Assembly: GCA_963682055.1 (NCBI GenBank)
Contig: OY821743.1
Span: 31,172,702-31,236,701 of the forward strand
Direction: 5' to 3'
Origin: Primula veris
Lineage: Eukaryota; Streptophyta; Magnoliopsida; Ericales; Primulaceae
DNA: 64,000 bases
The translations under genes were made by a program, and so were the position numbers. This document shows positions 10,116 to 19,712 of the stretch, piece by piece; within the stretch, counting starts at the first letter, position 1; every line of letters starts with the position of its first letter. The notes under the pieces are model-generated. The model was given only the letters and a program-made list of their open reading frames with translations. It searched no databases and was not told the DNA's origin.

Positions 10116-10454
10116 ATGGCTTTTCCTCTTGAAAACTATGGTGACAACCTTCCTGAATATATTACTCGTCTTGAAGAGGAAGTTCAGAAGGTGCGTTATC
10201 TCGAGAAGAGGGTTGCCCGGATGTCGGTGGAAGCTCGTCGGGCCGCCGAACTAGATGAGCGATTGGACGCCATGGAGAAGGAGCATCAAAGGTCTTTGCT
10301 CGACAGTATTCGCGCTCGTGCTCGGATCAAAAAGCTCGAGGCCTCCAGAGACAGGCAACTTGCTTCCAAGAGGGCTTACAAACTGGCCCTTAAGGAAGTG
10401 TATGCTCGGTCGAAGGGGAAGCCGAATGACGAAGCGGACCCTTCTACGAAATGA
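10116..10454 (+). CDS. Antisense small coiled-coil protein 2 (112 aa)
   Basis: I start it at the ATG at 10116 because the TATA box lies between this and the upstream in-frame ATG at 10029. The product is strongly charged and predicted helical (ITRLEEEVQK onward), with a basic region ending KRAYKLALKEVYARSK and an acidic tail. It is a clear paralogue of the 9491-9811 protein. AATAAA follows at about 10514. The function is unknown; the coiled-coil suggests oligomerisation or binding to a partner. Confidence 0.6.
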   Translation: MAFPLENYGDNLPEYITRLEEEVQKVRYLEKRVARMSVEARRAAELDERLDAMEKEHQRSLLDSIRARARIKKLEASRDRQLASKRAYKLALKEVYARSKGKPNDEADPSTK

Positions 10455-10958
10455 TTTTATTGTTTTTATTGTATTTCCTTTTACTGCTTCTTCTGTAACG
10501 AAGCATCAATCAATCAATAAAGACTTCTTTCTCTTGTTCATATCTGAATTACTTTCCCAATGCAATTTCTTTTGACTGCGCACGCTTGTAGCCTCATTAA
10601 TGCTTTTTCTTGGGCCTTACGTTTGACCTTATCCATTGGACCTTCTTATTTTTTATATCTGGGGACCAATAGGATTTCTTGAGCCTTGTGCAAAAGATCT
10701 TAGATATTTATTTAAACTGCTGTCTTTCCCCAAAATGACGCTTGTTTCGATGCCATTATGACTTACCCCCTTTAAATATTGGTAAGAATCCAAGCGTTTC
10801 TTGAACAAGAGTGGCTTTTAATTACTCACGCTTTTTTAGAACCTTTTGGGAATCCAAACGTTTTTTCTTGAACAGACACATCTTTTAATTGCCGTCGCTT
10901 CTTAGTACCCATTGGCGAACGGTTGCGACTCTCAATAACAGCCCTCATCTAATTGATC

Positions 10959-10966
10959 TATAAATA
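10959..10966 (+). promoter_or_regulatory. TATA box of antisense small gene 3
   Basis: CTATAAATACC lies 92 bp before the ATG at 11051. Confidence 0.55.
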
Positions 10967-11050
10967 CCTGCTTACAGCATGGTTACATCCACAATCCTCA
11001 TCATATTATTTTCCCCCATATACAGACCCTCATCTTATAATTTCCCTAAG

Positions 11051-11344
11051 ATGTCTGGTCCTTTCACCCAATCAGCATTAGCTTTGCAAGTGGAGGCATT
11101 TGAAGCCTCCTATAGCCATGTACAAAGGCTGTTGAGGGATGCCGAGGAGGAACTGAAGGTGATGTGTTATCACCATACCGAGATGGTTCAGGAATTAACT
11201 TGGCTAAGATCCGAACTAGCTTATTGCCGACGTGCTCGTCAGGCTCTAATCGAAGAGAATGAGATGCTAAGGGGGAACCCGACACTGAGGGACAGGGATG
11301 TCTCTGCCGGGCCCTCTCATCGATATCGATCGACTTCCCCCTAA
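11051..11344 (+). CDS. Antisense small coiled-coil protein 3 (97 aa)
   Basis: An ATG frame beginning MSGP, then an amphipathic helix with regular Leu, Val and Ala spacing through about residue 75, and a Ser/Arg tail. Gene 4 downstream also begins MSGP, so the two are probably paralogues. A long T/C-rich tract follows (11345-11670). No domain is recognised. The small size, charge pattern and private TATA box match the other four genes of the cluster. Confidence 0.55.
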   Translation: MSGPFTQSALALQVEAFEASYSHVQRLLRDAEEELKVMCYHHTEMVQELTWLRSELAYCRRARQALIEENEMLRGNPTLRDRDVSAGPSHRYRSTSP

Positions 11345-11675
11345 CCTTCCCCCCTCTTTTTTATTTTTCTCTTCTTTTCCCCATCTTTTCCCATCTCTTT
11401 CTTTTTCTTCTTTTTATTTCTCAGTTTCTCTCATTTCTTCCTCTTCCTCTTTTTTTTTTTTTTTTTTTTTTTTATACTCTGTTCTCTCTACTTTTCATTA
11501 TTTTCTTTTTCCCTTTCTTTTTTGTTTCATTGACTTCCTTTTTATTTGTCTGTTTCATTCATTTCTTTATCTTCTTCTTATCTGTTTTTCTTTTTCTTCT
11601 GCGTCTCCTCTTTCTTTTTCTTCATCTTTTCTCCCATCACTCTTTTTCTTTTTTTTTTTTTTTTTTTTTGCACCA
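11345..11675. repeat. Pyrimidine-rich low-complexity tract
   Basis: About 330 bp of almost pure T and C on the plus strand, including poly-T runs of roughly 20. Reading frames across it are compositional artefacts. A short (CGGATGTAATAGATTTCTTTTT)n repeat follows at 11900-12015. Confidence 0.7.
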
Positions 11676-12322
11676 CTATGATGTAACAATCAACCCTGTG
11701 ATCCTAAGGGTTTTGTGTTACATCTAGGGTTTTTGTCATTTTTTTTTTTCGACTCTTCTTTCTTATCACCTCTTCTTCTCTTGCACTCTTCTTCTTTTCC
11801 TCTTTTTCTTGTTTCTTATGTTTTTCTTTTGGTGCCTCCTGCTCACTTGGCCTGCTGATATAGTTGATCTTCTTTGCTTGATCTTCTGTACTAGCTCTTC
11901 TCGGATGTAATAGGTCTTTATCTCGGATGTAACAGATTTTTTTTCCGGATGTAATAGATTTCTTTTTCGGATGTAATAGATTTCTTTTTCGGATGTAATA
12001 GATTTTCTTTTCGGATGTACTCTGATGTAATGAACAATGATATATCCCATCTTCATTAATGAAAAGTATTTTTGCCCCTTTATTTTTGCACTTCTTTTTA
12101 TATTGCACCTGTGGTTTGTTGTTTGTCTGGAAGCTAGATCTTTGAATATCTCGTCTTTATTTCCTTCTGTACTGTTGTATCAGATGTCAGTAGATGTCCC
12201 CATCACTGTCGAACATAGGTGCATGCTCCCTAGTAGGTCAGGAAATATGCATGCTCCCAAGCATGTCAGGAAATGTGCAAGTTCCCAAGCAAGATCATAA
12301 AATATCATACTATCTTCGTTCT

Positions 12323-12330
12323 ATAAGTAC
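12323..12330 (+). promoter_or_regulatory. TATA-like box of antisense small gene 4
   Basis: TTCTATAAGTAC lies 107 bp before the ATG at 12430. It is weaker than the other boxes. Confidence 0.4.
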
Positions 12331-12429
12331 TTCTCTTTTCTTTAGTAGTTTATCATCTCTCATTTTTCTTTTATTGCTTATTTCTCCCTCAGCCCCTTAT
12401 TTTCTTCCGTACTATAACAATTTCCCAGA

Positions 12430-12909
12430 ATGTCTGGACCTGTGGTGAGATATCATGCTCAGATGAAGGGCTTAGACACTGAGGTATCTCGGGTCCGCCG
12501 TCGGATGGCAAGGCTTGAGAAATAGTATGGCGTTTTGGCCTTGAGCTTGTTCGGCTCTCATCCTGATGAGACGGTGAAGTGGACCGAGATTTCGGCACTG
12601 AGTCGCCAGCTCGATCACTTGTTGTTACAGAGAAATCATCTGGCCAACTCCTGGTATGATGCCGAGGAGATTTGGGACCATGCTCAAGATGAATTTGATA
12701 ACTCTCCTCAAGGCCTTGCTAGCATAATGGTAAAGAATGCTCGGCTCGTGGAACGCGTCAGGGTTTTTACCACGGAGAACAACGAGCTCTCCTCGGAGAA
12801 TGACAATTTGGTCGCCATGAATGATTCCTACCAAGCTCGGTTGAGTTGTTCTGCTCGTTTTGCTTTCTCTCGGTCTGTCAGTTCGGTTTTTCCACCCATT
12901 GATCCTTAA
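12430..12909 (+). pseudogene. Antisense small coiled-coil gene 4, in-frame stop
   Basis: A 160-codon frame starting MSGP, broken by TAG at 12523-12525 (codon 32). The frame on both sides of the stop is the same and shows similar charged helical composition, so this is one gene with a nonsense codon. TAG could come from CAG by a single C-to-T change. The part after the stop carries several helical segments and a Ser/Pro-rich end. If intact it would be the longest of the five. Confidence 0.5.
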
Positions 12910-13053
12910 ATTGGGCTGGTTTTCTTATGTATTTTCCCTTTTTGCAATTTGTGTTTTCTTTTCTGTATTTGATGAATCAGTTGTATCTTTTCGTATCTCG
13001 TGCCTGTCTTGTGAACTATTGTAACGCTTCGTACTTTGTGCCTTTTGATTCTC

Positions 13054-13060
13054 TATAAAT
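13054..13060 (+). promoter_or_regulatory. TATA box of antisense small gene 5
   Basis: CTCTATAAATGCTCC lies 92 bp before the ATG at 13146, the same spacing as for gene 3. Confidence 0.55.
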
Positions 13061-13145
13061 GCTCCATATTGCCTGTATCTCATTACCAATTCTTCCTCTC
13101 TCTCTTGTTTTATAATTTGTTTCTTCTAACTTGCTTTTGTTTGAG

Positions 13146-13508
13146 ATGGCTCTCATCACTAGGTCTGCCTCCAAAAAGAAAGCCCTTATGGAAGAGGAGC
13201 CTACTTTTTGACTACCTCGCCCCCCTGGTTTTGGGGAGGAGGATTTGACTCCTCTTCAACTAAAAGAAATTGAGATGTCATGGCTGAAACATGATCTCAT
13301 GTGTGCTCGGACTGAAGTGAGGAGGTTTAAACAATATTGGGACGAGGAGGGCACTGCTCGTTTCAAGGCCGAGCAAAAATGCGAGTATCAGTCTTACGCC
13401 TTGAAACAGGCTGAGATGGCAATTTCTCGGTTGGTTAGGGAAAAAGAGCGTCTGGAGGAACTTTTGGCGAAGAAGGATGTTGATATGGGGGGTAGTTCGA
13501 AAAAGTAG
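13146..13508 (+). pseudogene. Antisense small coiled-coil gene 5, in-frame stop
   Basis: A 121-codon frame starting MALITRSASKKK with TGA at 13209-13211 (codon 22); the same frame continues to 13508. The stop fits a CGA-to-TGA change. The downstream part is a long charged helix (KHDLMCARTEVRRFK to KERLEELLAKK) with a GGSSKK end, much like the SSK tail of gene 1. GAATAAAAC follows near 13580. The function is unknown. Confidence 0.5.
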
Positions 13509-14213
13509 GATGGGGTGTATTTTCTTGTAAAATTTTTCTTTTTCTGTTGTATTGTTTGTGTTTTCCCCCTTTGTGAAAGAATAAAACTTTGTCTTGCACT
13601 TGATTCTGTCTATTCTATTTTATTTGATGTTTCTCAGTATACACCGAACAATGTGCCCGGTTATCCCCCCGGAGAGCGTTGTTAGACTTGATGCTTCATG
13701 CCATCAAGCTAGAAACGGTCTTCGTCCACCTTGTTCGGTAGGCCCTTTGGGTAAGAAATGGTTGGGAGTCGAGGAACTTTATCGGGGGACATTCTCGGTG
13801 TGATAATATTGGTAGCGTATGTGGGAAGCTTTTCGTGGTAGGGTCCACTGGCCGTTTATTTAGGTGTAATGATGTGAACTGCCTTGGGTAGTGGGATATG
13901 CTCTGACGTGGCAAAATCTGGAGCGTTTATATGTTAAAAATAGCAGCGGTTGTTGACTTTTGTATGGTTGGAAAAAAGGTAAACCTCTGTCACACGAAAG
14001 GACGGTTATTATTTTATTCTTTTTGTGACTCCACTCCTTTTTACTGTGCAAGTAATCCCTTTTGTTTTTATCACGAAATTCGCTGAAGAAAATATCTGTC
14101 TCTCTCTCTAAAGTATATTCTTCCCGCCAAAAAGGAAAAGCGTTGGGCCTCCTGATCTAGGGTTTCGTGGTATTGTTGAAAGACTTGCTGCTGTTCTCGC
14201 TTGCTTGCTCATA
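13509..14213. other. Spacer before the antisense multi-exon gene
   Basis: Poly(A)-signal region of gene 5, then about 600 bp without a credible frame. The last part should hold the promoter and leader of the gene starting at 14214. CTCTCTCTCTAAAGTATATTC at 14100 is the only promoter-like feature I see. Confidence 0.35.
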
Positions 14214-17200
14214 ATGATAACTGTAAGTGTTTTTTCGTTCTCCCCTCCCCCTCTTTTTTTTTTTTGTGTGTTAGGGGTTGTATTTGATTTGTCGTTGTGG
14301 TCATAGATGTGGCGTTGGTATATGGTTCAGGTTGTCTATATATGTCTGATGATTCTTATGTACTTGGTTAATGTGAGTTGGGGGGGGGGGGGGGGTGGTG
14401 GCTCTCGTTATATTGATGTGGTTCTGGTTTGTGTATTTGGTTAGTATCTTGATGGAATTTTGATGATGTTTGGATAGAAAATTCTGACCCAAAGTGAGGC
14501 CCAAGTTGGCACATTCGTGGAAAAGGATTTTAAGGAGCTTGCCGGAATACCCGACAACATACACATTCGGCTTCCTATTTCTGACGAGGAGGTGCTGGGA
14601 TTTGTTCCTGCCGGCGAGGTAGCTGTGCGTTCGTCGGCATTCTTTACTGGGGGTCTTCGACTTCCTTTTACAAACTGGGTGGCTTCGTTCTTTGAGGTCA
14701 TCCAGATTGCTCCGGCCTAACTGGCCCTAAATGGTTACCGTACTCTGAATGGTATCCAAAGGTTATCGGAGTTGTCCGGAATACCGATTGAACTGAAGGA
14801 TGTCTTCGGAGTCTATAGTTTGAGCTTTGAGCGTCGCAGCTCGTATTTGAAGACTCTGCGTGCCTTTTGCCGGCTCGTTATCGGTTTGCCGGATACTAAC
14901 AAAGAGCGTAATCTTGGTATTGTTATTGCTTCCGGGGCATGGGGTTGTGCGGGACACCAGATTCCTGGACCGGCTACCAATGCTCCCACGATGCCAGACC
15001 TCAGCGCTCCCAATGTAGAGGCTCTGTTAGCTCTTTGGAAATGGTGGGGGTCTGGACCGACGCCGGATCCTGCGAGTCGTACTGCTCCCATGCTGCTCGG
15101 GTACCCTATGGGGTCGGTGACCAAGGGGATTCCTGCACCCGAGATCCCGAAAGAGCCCGAGGAGGAATTCTTGAAAGTGGTCCGGGCTCTAAGTGCTGCT
15201 CGGCTTGGGAAAAAGCCCGTTCGTTCTAAGCGTCGTGCATCTGACCCGGTCGTTGGAACAACGAAGAGGGCTAGGGGAACCGATACATCGGTTACCGAGG
15301 AGGAGGCTAACGTTGGCTCGGGTGAGGGGGTGTTTGCTGCTTCCCCAGGGGATATCACCGAGGATGCCTCTGCGTCGGGCGATGTATGTGTATATGTATT
15401 TTGATTTTCTTGTCTTTTGATTGTTGTCGTTTTGTTCTCTAGTGCTTTGCTTTATTAGTCATCTGGTTTCAGCTACTGACTTCTCCATTGGTTACCCTCG
15501 ATCTTGCCCGGTCTATGGGTATTATTGTGTTTCAGGGGTCGATCGACGATGTATTCGGACATATGAACCTCTTGACTAACATGGGAGAGGGTACGATGAC
15601 CTTGCCTGTCATCTCTCCTATCCCTAGCGAGGATCCGATAGATCTGCCCGTTTGCTCGCCCATCCGTACTGAGGAAAAGATCGAGCATAGGGCCCCTGAG
15701 ATTGATCATTTGGAAGAGGACGTGGGGGTGGAAATGGAGGTCGGCAAGGAGAGTGCCGTGGATGTTGTGACGGGTGTCGAGGATGAGGCTCTCGACGGAC
15801 CCGAGAAGGTGTTGGTGGACGGGGTCGCGATGACCCATTACATTGGTCGGTGTAAAGGGAAATTGCTGGAGCAGCCCCAAGCTTTAAGGATGGGGTATAC
15901 GGCTCTGAAGCCCCTAGTCTTCAAGGATGCCGAGGAAATTGCTGCTCGTCCGCTATCGTCGTTAATTGAGCAAGCCGGCAGTGATGCGCTCCGGGTAATT
16001 TTTTTTTTTTTTTTTTGTCTAATGTTGCATGTCTATTTTTGTTTTTGATGACAGGCTTTCTTGGGTTCCATTGTTCTGAGGGATCAGTGGAAGGCGCTCG
16101 AGACTGAGAAAGAGGAGCTGCTGGCCAAAAAGAAAGCCATAGTCGAGGAGAACGATAAGAAGATAAAGGATCTGCTTGCGGCTTTCGAGGCCGAGAAAGA
16201 GAAACTGGTCGCCGAGAATAAAACCCTAGGCGATAATTATGACAAGCTGTCTGCGGACTTTCTGCACGTGACCGAGGATGTTGGTAAATTGATGGCTGAA
16301 AAAGAGAGCCTGGTCGTTAAGTATGACCAACTAGAGGAGGAGAACTTGCTGCTGGCGGAGGATGTGGAAGCCGAAAAGGCTAAGGTGGCCGCTCTGAAAA
16401 TGGCGCATGCGGAGGAGCGGACAAGGTTAGCAATGATGGCTAATTTCTCCGTCTATTGCTCTCATGTGCGGGCGCTCAATTTTGCGAATGTTCCTGTATC
16501 GGATAGGGCGTGGTCGGAGTTGGTCTATCCCTGTCCGCATGGTGCACCGCCGAAACCCTTAGACTGGGCGAATCTTCGTGAAGAAGAACTTCCCCGGCTA
16601 CCGGGGCAGACAATTTTGACAGCGCTCCGTCCTCATTTTACGTCGGCCACGTCCACTCCTCGTCCTGATGCTACTGTTACTTCCCCACCCGCATCTCCTC
16701 AGGTGGAACCTTGACCATTTTTCTGACAGTATATATATATTTTTGTTGTTTTTGTGTTGTCTTTTGGTATTAGAATTGTGGGTCTCTTTTGTATCTAGAA
16801 ACATATTCTTTTGGGAAAGTGATAATATAGGTGCTGTGTTTTCTTTCTGTTGGGCCTTCTCGGATTACTTTCTTTTGAGGGTCGTCATATTTTGAAGGAT
16901 GTGAAAACAAAATATTGTCAGGTACCAAATAACCCCCTTGCTGTGGTGGTCTGGACCTCGCCTAGTCGTAGTGTATGTGACGTTATAGATAATCTGGAAA
17001 GATCGAAGGCTGCCCTAACTGCTGAACTGAATTCTGCTCATCATAAAGTCGAGGATCTGAATATTCACATTTCAAACATGTCGATTCGGTTACATGATTT
17101 GGGAGAGAAATTCAGCAAAAAGACCGCCCATTATACAGCAAATAAGGGTAAAGCGAAAGAACTTCTCGGTGCCCTACGACGTTCTCGTGATGAAGCCCGA

Positions 17201-18302
17201 GGTCGTGTGACGAGCTTGAACTTGGTCCTAGGGGCCGTTTTCGAGGACGCGGACCTGCTGCTATCCTTTGCCAAAGTGTATTGGGCCCGAGTTCGCGCTT
17301 TAGAGGTGCTGGAGCATGTAAAAGGGATGAGTGGTGTGTCCCGGGCGGAGCGCATGGTTGATGCGACGGCCGGGGTAACCGAGACCACTGCTGCCTTGAA
17401 TCGAGTCGATGCGATTGTTCGTGAGCGCTTGGGGACGCAAATTGCTTCATTGCGAGATATTCATTTCACCGATGTAGTAGAGACCTCGGCGTCGGTTGAG
17501 GGGTTATCGGATTAATAATCGAGTAGCTGGTTTTGTTGTTTTATTTGTAGCTTGTATGGAAATATTCATTTTTTCTATTTTCGTCTTTCCGTTTCTTGCG
17601 GTTGTATATTCATCTCTTCTCGTTCTTCCCCATTTTTTTTTGTTTTTATAGGCACACGCTACTACGTCGCACCAGGCTGGTTCTCCATGCCTAGTTAGCC
17701 CGGTGTTAGGACCTACTGGGGCTGCCCGGGACAAGGTCTCATCTGGTGTGGCTAGTGAGGTGCCTGACAAATGGCCTTACATCGTTTTGATGGGCAAAAA
17801 TGTCAAGTTGACCGACCAATGTGCTCGACTTTGGACCAAGCTGAAAACTCAGGCGGCCTCTTTTCGAGAATACGTTCGCCGTGCCGAGCATGTTGTTGAG
17901 GTTCAGGAGCGTCGTTTGGATCGATATTGGCATGCAAAAGACAAATACTTCGGCAAATTAAAGTTGTTGGTAACCAAAGCCAACGTTTTGGTGAAGTATT
18001 TCCGTTTGTCCCGAACCAGATACGACGCTTCCGCGGCTATGATCGAAGCTCGCCGTAATCTCCCCTTCGACGATGATCGCCGTAAAGCGGCCTCGGATGC
18101 TCACGAGCTCGCTAAAGAAGCCGAGTTCAACGCGCGACTTCATACGCTGACTTGCGTTGGAGCTCATACGACCAATTTTGATGCCCTCATTTCTGAGGAG
18201 CGTTTTGACGGTGATGAGTCTGATGGGGACACGACGACGGATGACGAAGAGATTGAGCTCGGTCAATTACCGTCGTGCTCCTCCTGTAGTAGCTCTTCTT
18301 AA
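14214..18302 (+). pseudogene. Antisense multi-exon gene, Transposase_28-like region plus coiled-coils
   Basis: I model six exons: 14214-14222, 14478-15383, 15536-15994, 16055-16702, 16922-17473 and 17652-18302. They total 1,075 codons, with GT/AG borders and all introns in phase 0. Exon 2 carries a segment (FFTGGLRLPF ... IQIAPA ... LNGIQRLSELSGI) resembling the Pfam family 'putative gypsy type transposon' (Transposase_28), found in antisense ORFs of Tat-type elements. Exon 4 is a long Glu/Lys coiled-coil; exons 5-6 are helical and end in an acidic then Ser/Cys-rich tail. One stop, TAA at 14718-14720, sits inside the conserved segment where CAA (Gln) would fit. If exon 4 is not spliced at 16702 the protein ends at 16714 and exons 5-6 form a separate unit. 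Its function in the element is unknown. Confidence 0.6.
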
Positions 18303-18387
18303 ATGAGTTTCTTTAGTGTCGATGATCTTCTTGTTGCCTCCGTAATGCGGGCGAGAACTATTTGCGTTATTTCTTTATTCCTGTTTT

Positions 18388-18556
18388 GTACCTTTCCATT
18401 GTCGTATTGCTATTTGATTGATTGGATCGATTTTTCCTTGCTGATTCATTTGTCATTTCGTTATTCCTATTTTGTACCTTTCCATTGTCGTATTGCTATT
18501 TGATTGATTGGATCGATTTTTCCTTGCTGATTCATTTGTCATTTCGTTATTCCTGT
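18388..18556. repeat. 86-bp tandem duplication
   Basis: GTACCTTTCCATTGTCGTAT through TTCGTTATTCCT is repeated with starts at 18388 and 18474. It lies between the antisense gene and the minisatellite. Confidence 0.7.
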
Positions 18557-18681
18557 TTTGGATATGCTTCTTGTTGATATTTCACTGTTTAGTTTGATTC
18601 TCCTTCATTGTGTTAGCCATTTTGTATTGTATCGCCGCCGTAACGTGGATCTGAATTATTTCTTGCATTGTACCTGCATAT

Positions 18682-19614
18682 GAATTTCATAGTATTCCTA
18701 GGCGTTCCTTTGAAAACACGCCATTTAGGGAATTTCATAACATTCCTAGGCACTTCGGCCATGTTGGGAATTTCATAGTATTCCTAGGCGTTCCTTTGAA
18801 AACACGCCATTTACGGAATTTCATAGCATTCCTAGGCACTTCGGCCATGTTGGGAATTTTCATAGTATTCCTAGACGTTCCTTTGAAAACACGCCATTTA
18901 CGGAATTTCATAGCATTCCTAGGCACTTCGGCCATGTTGGGAATTTTCATAGTATTCCTAGACGTTCCTTTGAAAACACGCCATTTACGGAATTTCATAG
19001 CATTCCTAGGCACTTCGGCCATGTTGGGAATTTTCATAGTATTCCTAGGCGTTCCTTTGAAAACACGCCATTTACGGAATTTCATAGCATTCCTAGGCAC
19101 TTCGGCCATGTTGGGAATTTTCATAGTATTCCTAGACGTTCCTTTGAAAACACGCCATTTACGGAATTTCATAGCATTCCTAGGCACTTCGGCCATGTTG
19201 GGAATTTTCATAGTATTCCTAGACGTTCCTTTGAAAACACGCCATTTACGGAATTTCATAGCATTCCTAGGCACTTTGGCCATGTTGGGAATTTTCATAG
19301 TATTCCTAGACGTTCCTTTGAAAACACGCCATTTACGGAATTTCATAGCATTCCTAGGCACTTCGGCCATGTTGGGAATTTTCATAGTATTCCTAGACGT
19401 TCCTTTGAAAACACGCCATTTACGGAATTTCATAGCATTCCTAGGCACTTCGGCCATGTTGGGAATTTTCATAGTATTCCTAGACGTTCCTTTAAAAACA
19501 CGCCATTTACGGAATTTCATAGCATTCCTAGGCACTTCGGCCATGTTGGGAATTTTCATAGTATTCCTAGACGTTCCTTTGAAAACACGCCATTTACGGA
19601 ATTTCATAGCATTC
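18682..19614. repeat. 87-bp minisatellite, ~10.7 copies
   Basis: The unit runs GGAATTTCATAGCATTCCTAG ... CACTTCGGCCATGTTGGGAA ... CGTTCCTTTGAAAACACGCC. The 87-bp period is a multiple of three, so long frames stay open on both strands (about 290 codons each). Each unit contains two related halves, both holding GGAATTT(T)CATAG(C/T)ATTCCTAG. Copies are nearly identical; the first one or two are the most diverged. Tandem repeats 3' of pol are known in Tat/Ogre elements. I treat the long ORFs as by-products of the period. Confidence 0.9.
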
Positions 19615-19712
19615 GCTAGACAGCATGATAATATATTTTATTCATTCAAAAATACGAAAGATAATGCCATTAAGTAGGAGGGGTAAGATGGCACCTGTAC
19701 TCGGAAGATTGC

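Noticed and set aside
11298..11727. Ser/Phe-rich frames of 65-127 codons
   Set aside because: They lie in a nearly pure pyrimidine tract and are compositional artefacts.
18735..19677. Two ~290-codon reading frames, one on each strand, over the minisatellite
   Set aside because: They exist only because the 87-bp repeat period is a multiple of three and the unit lacks stops. There is no promoter, and the outer borders coincide with the array.
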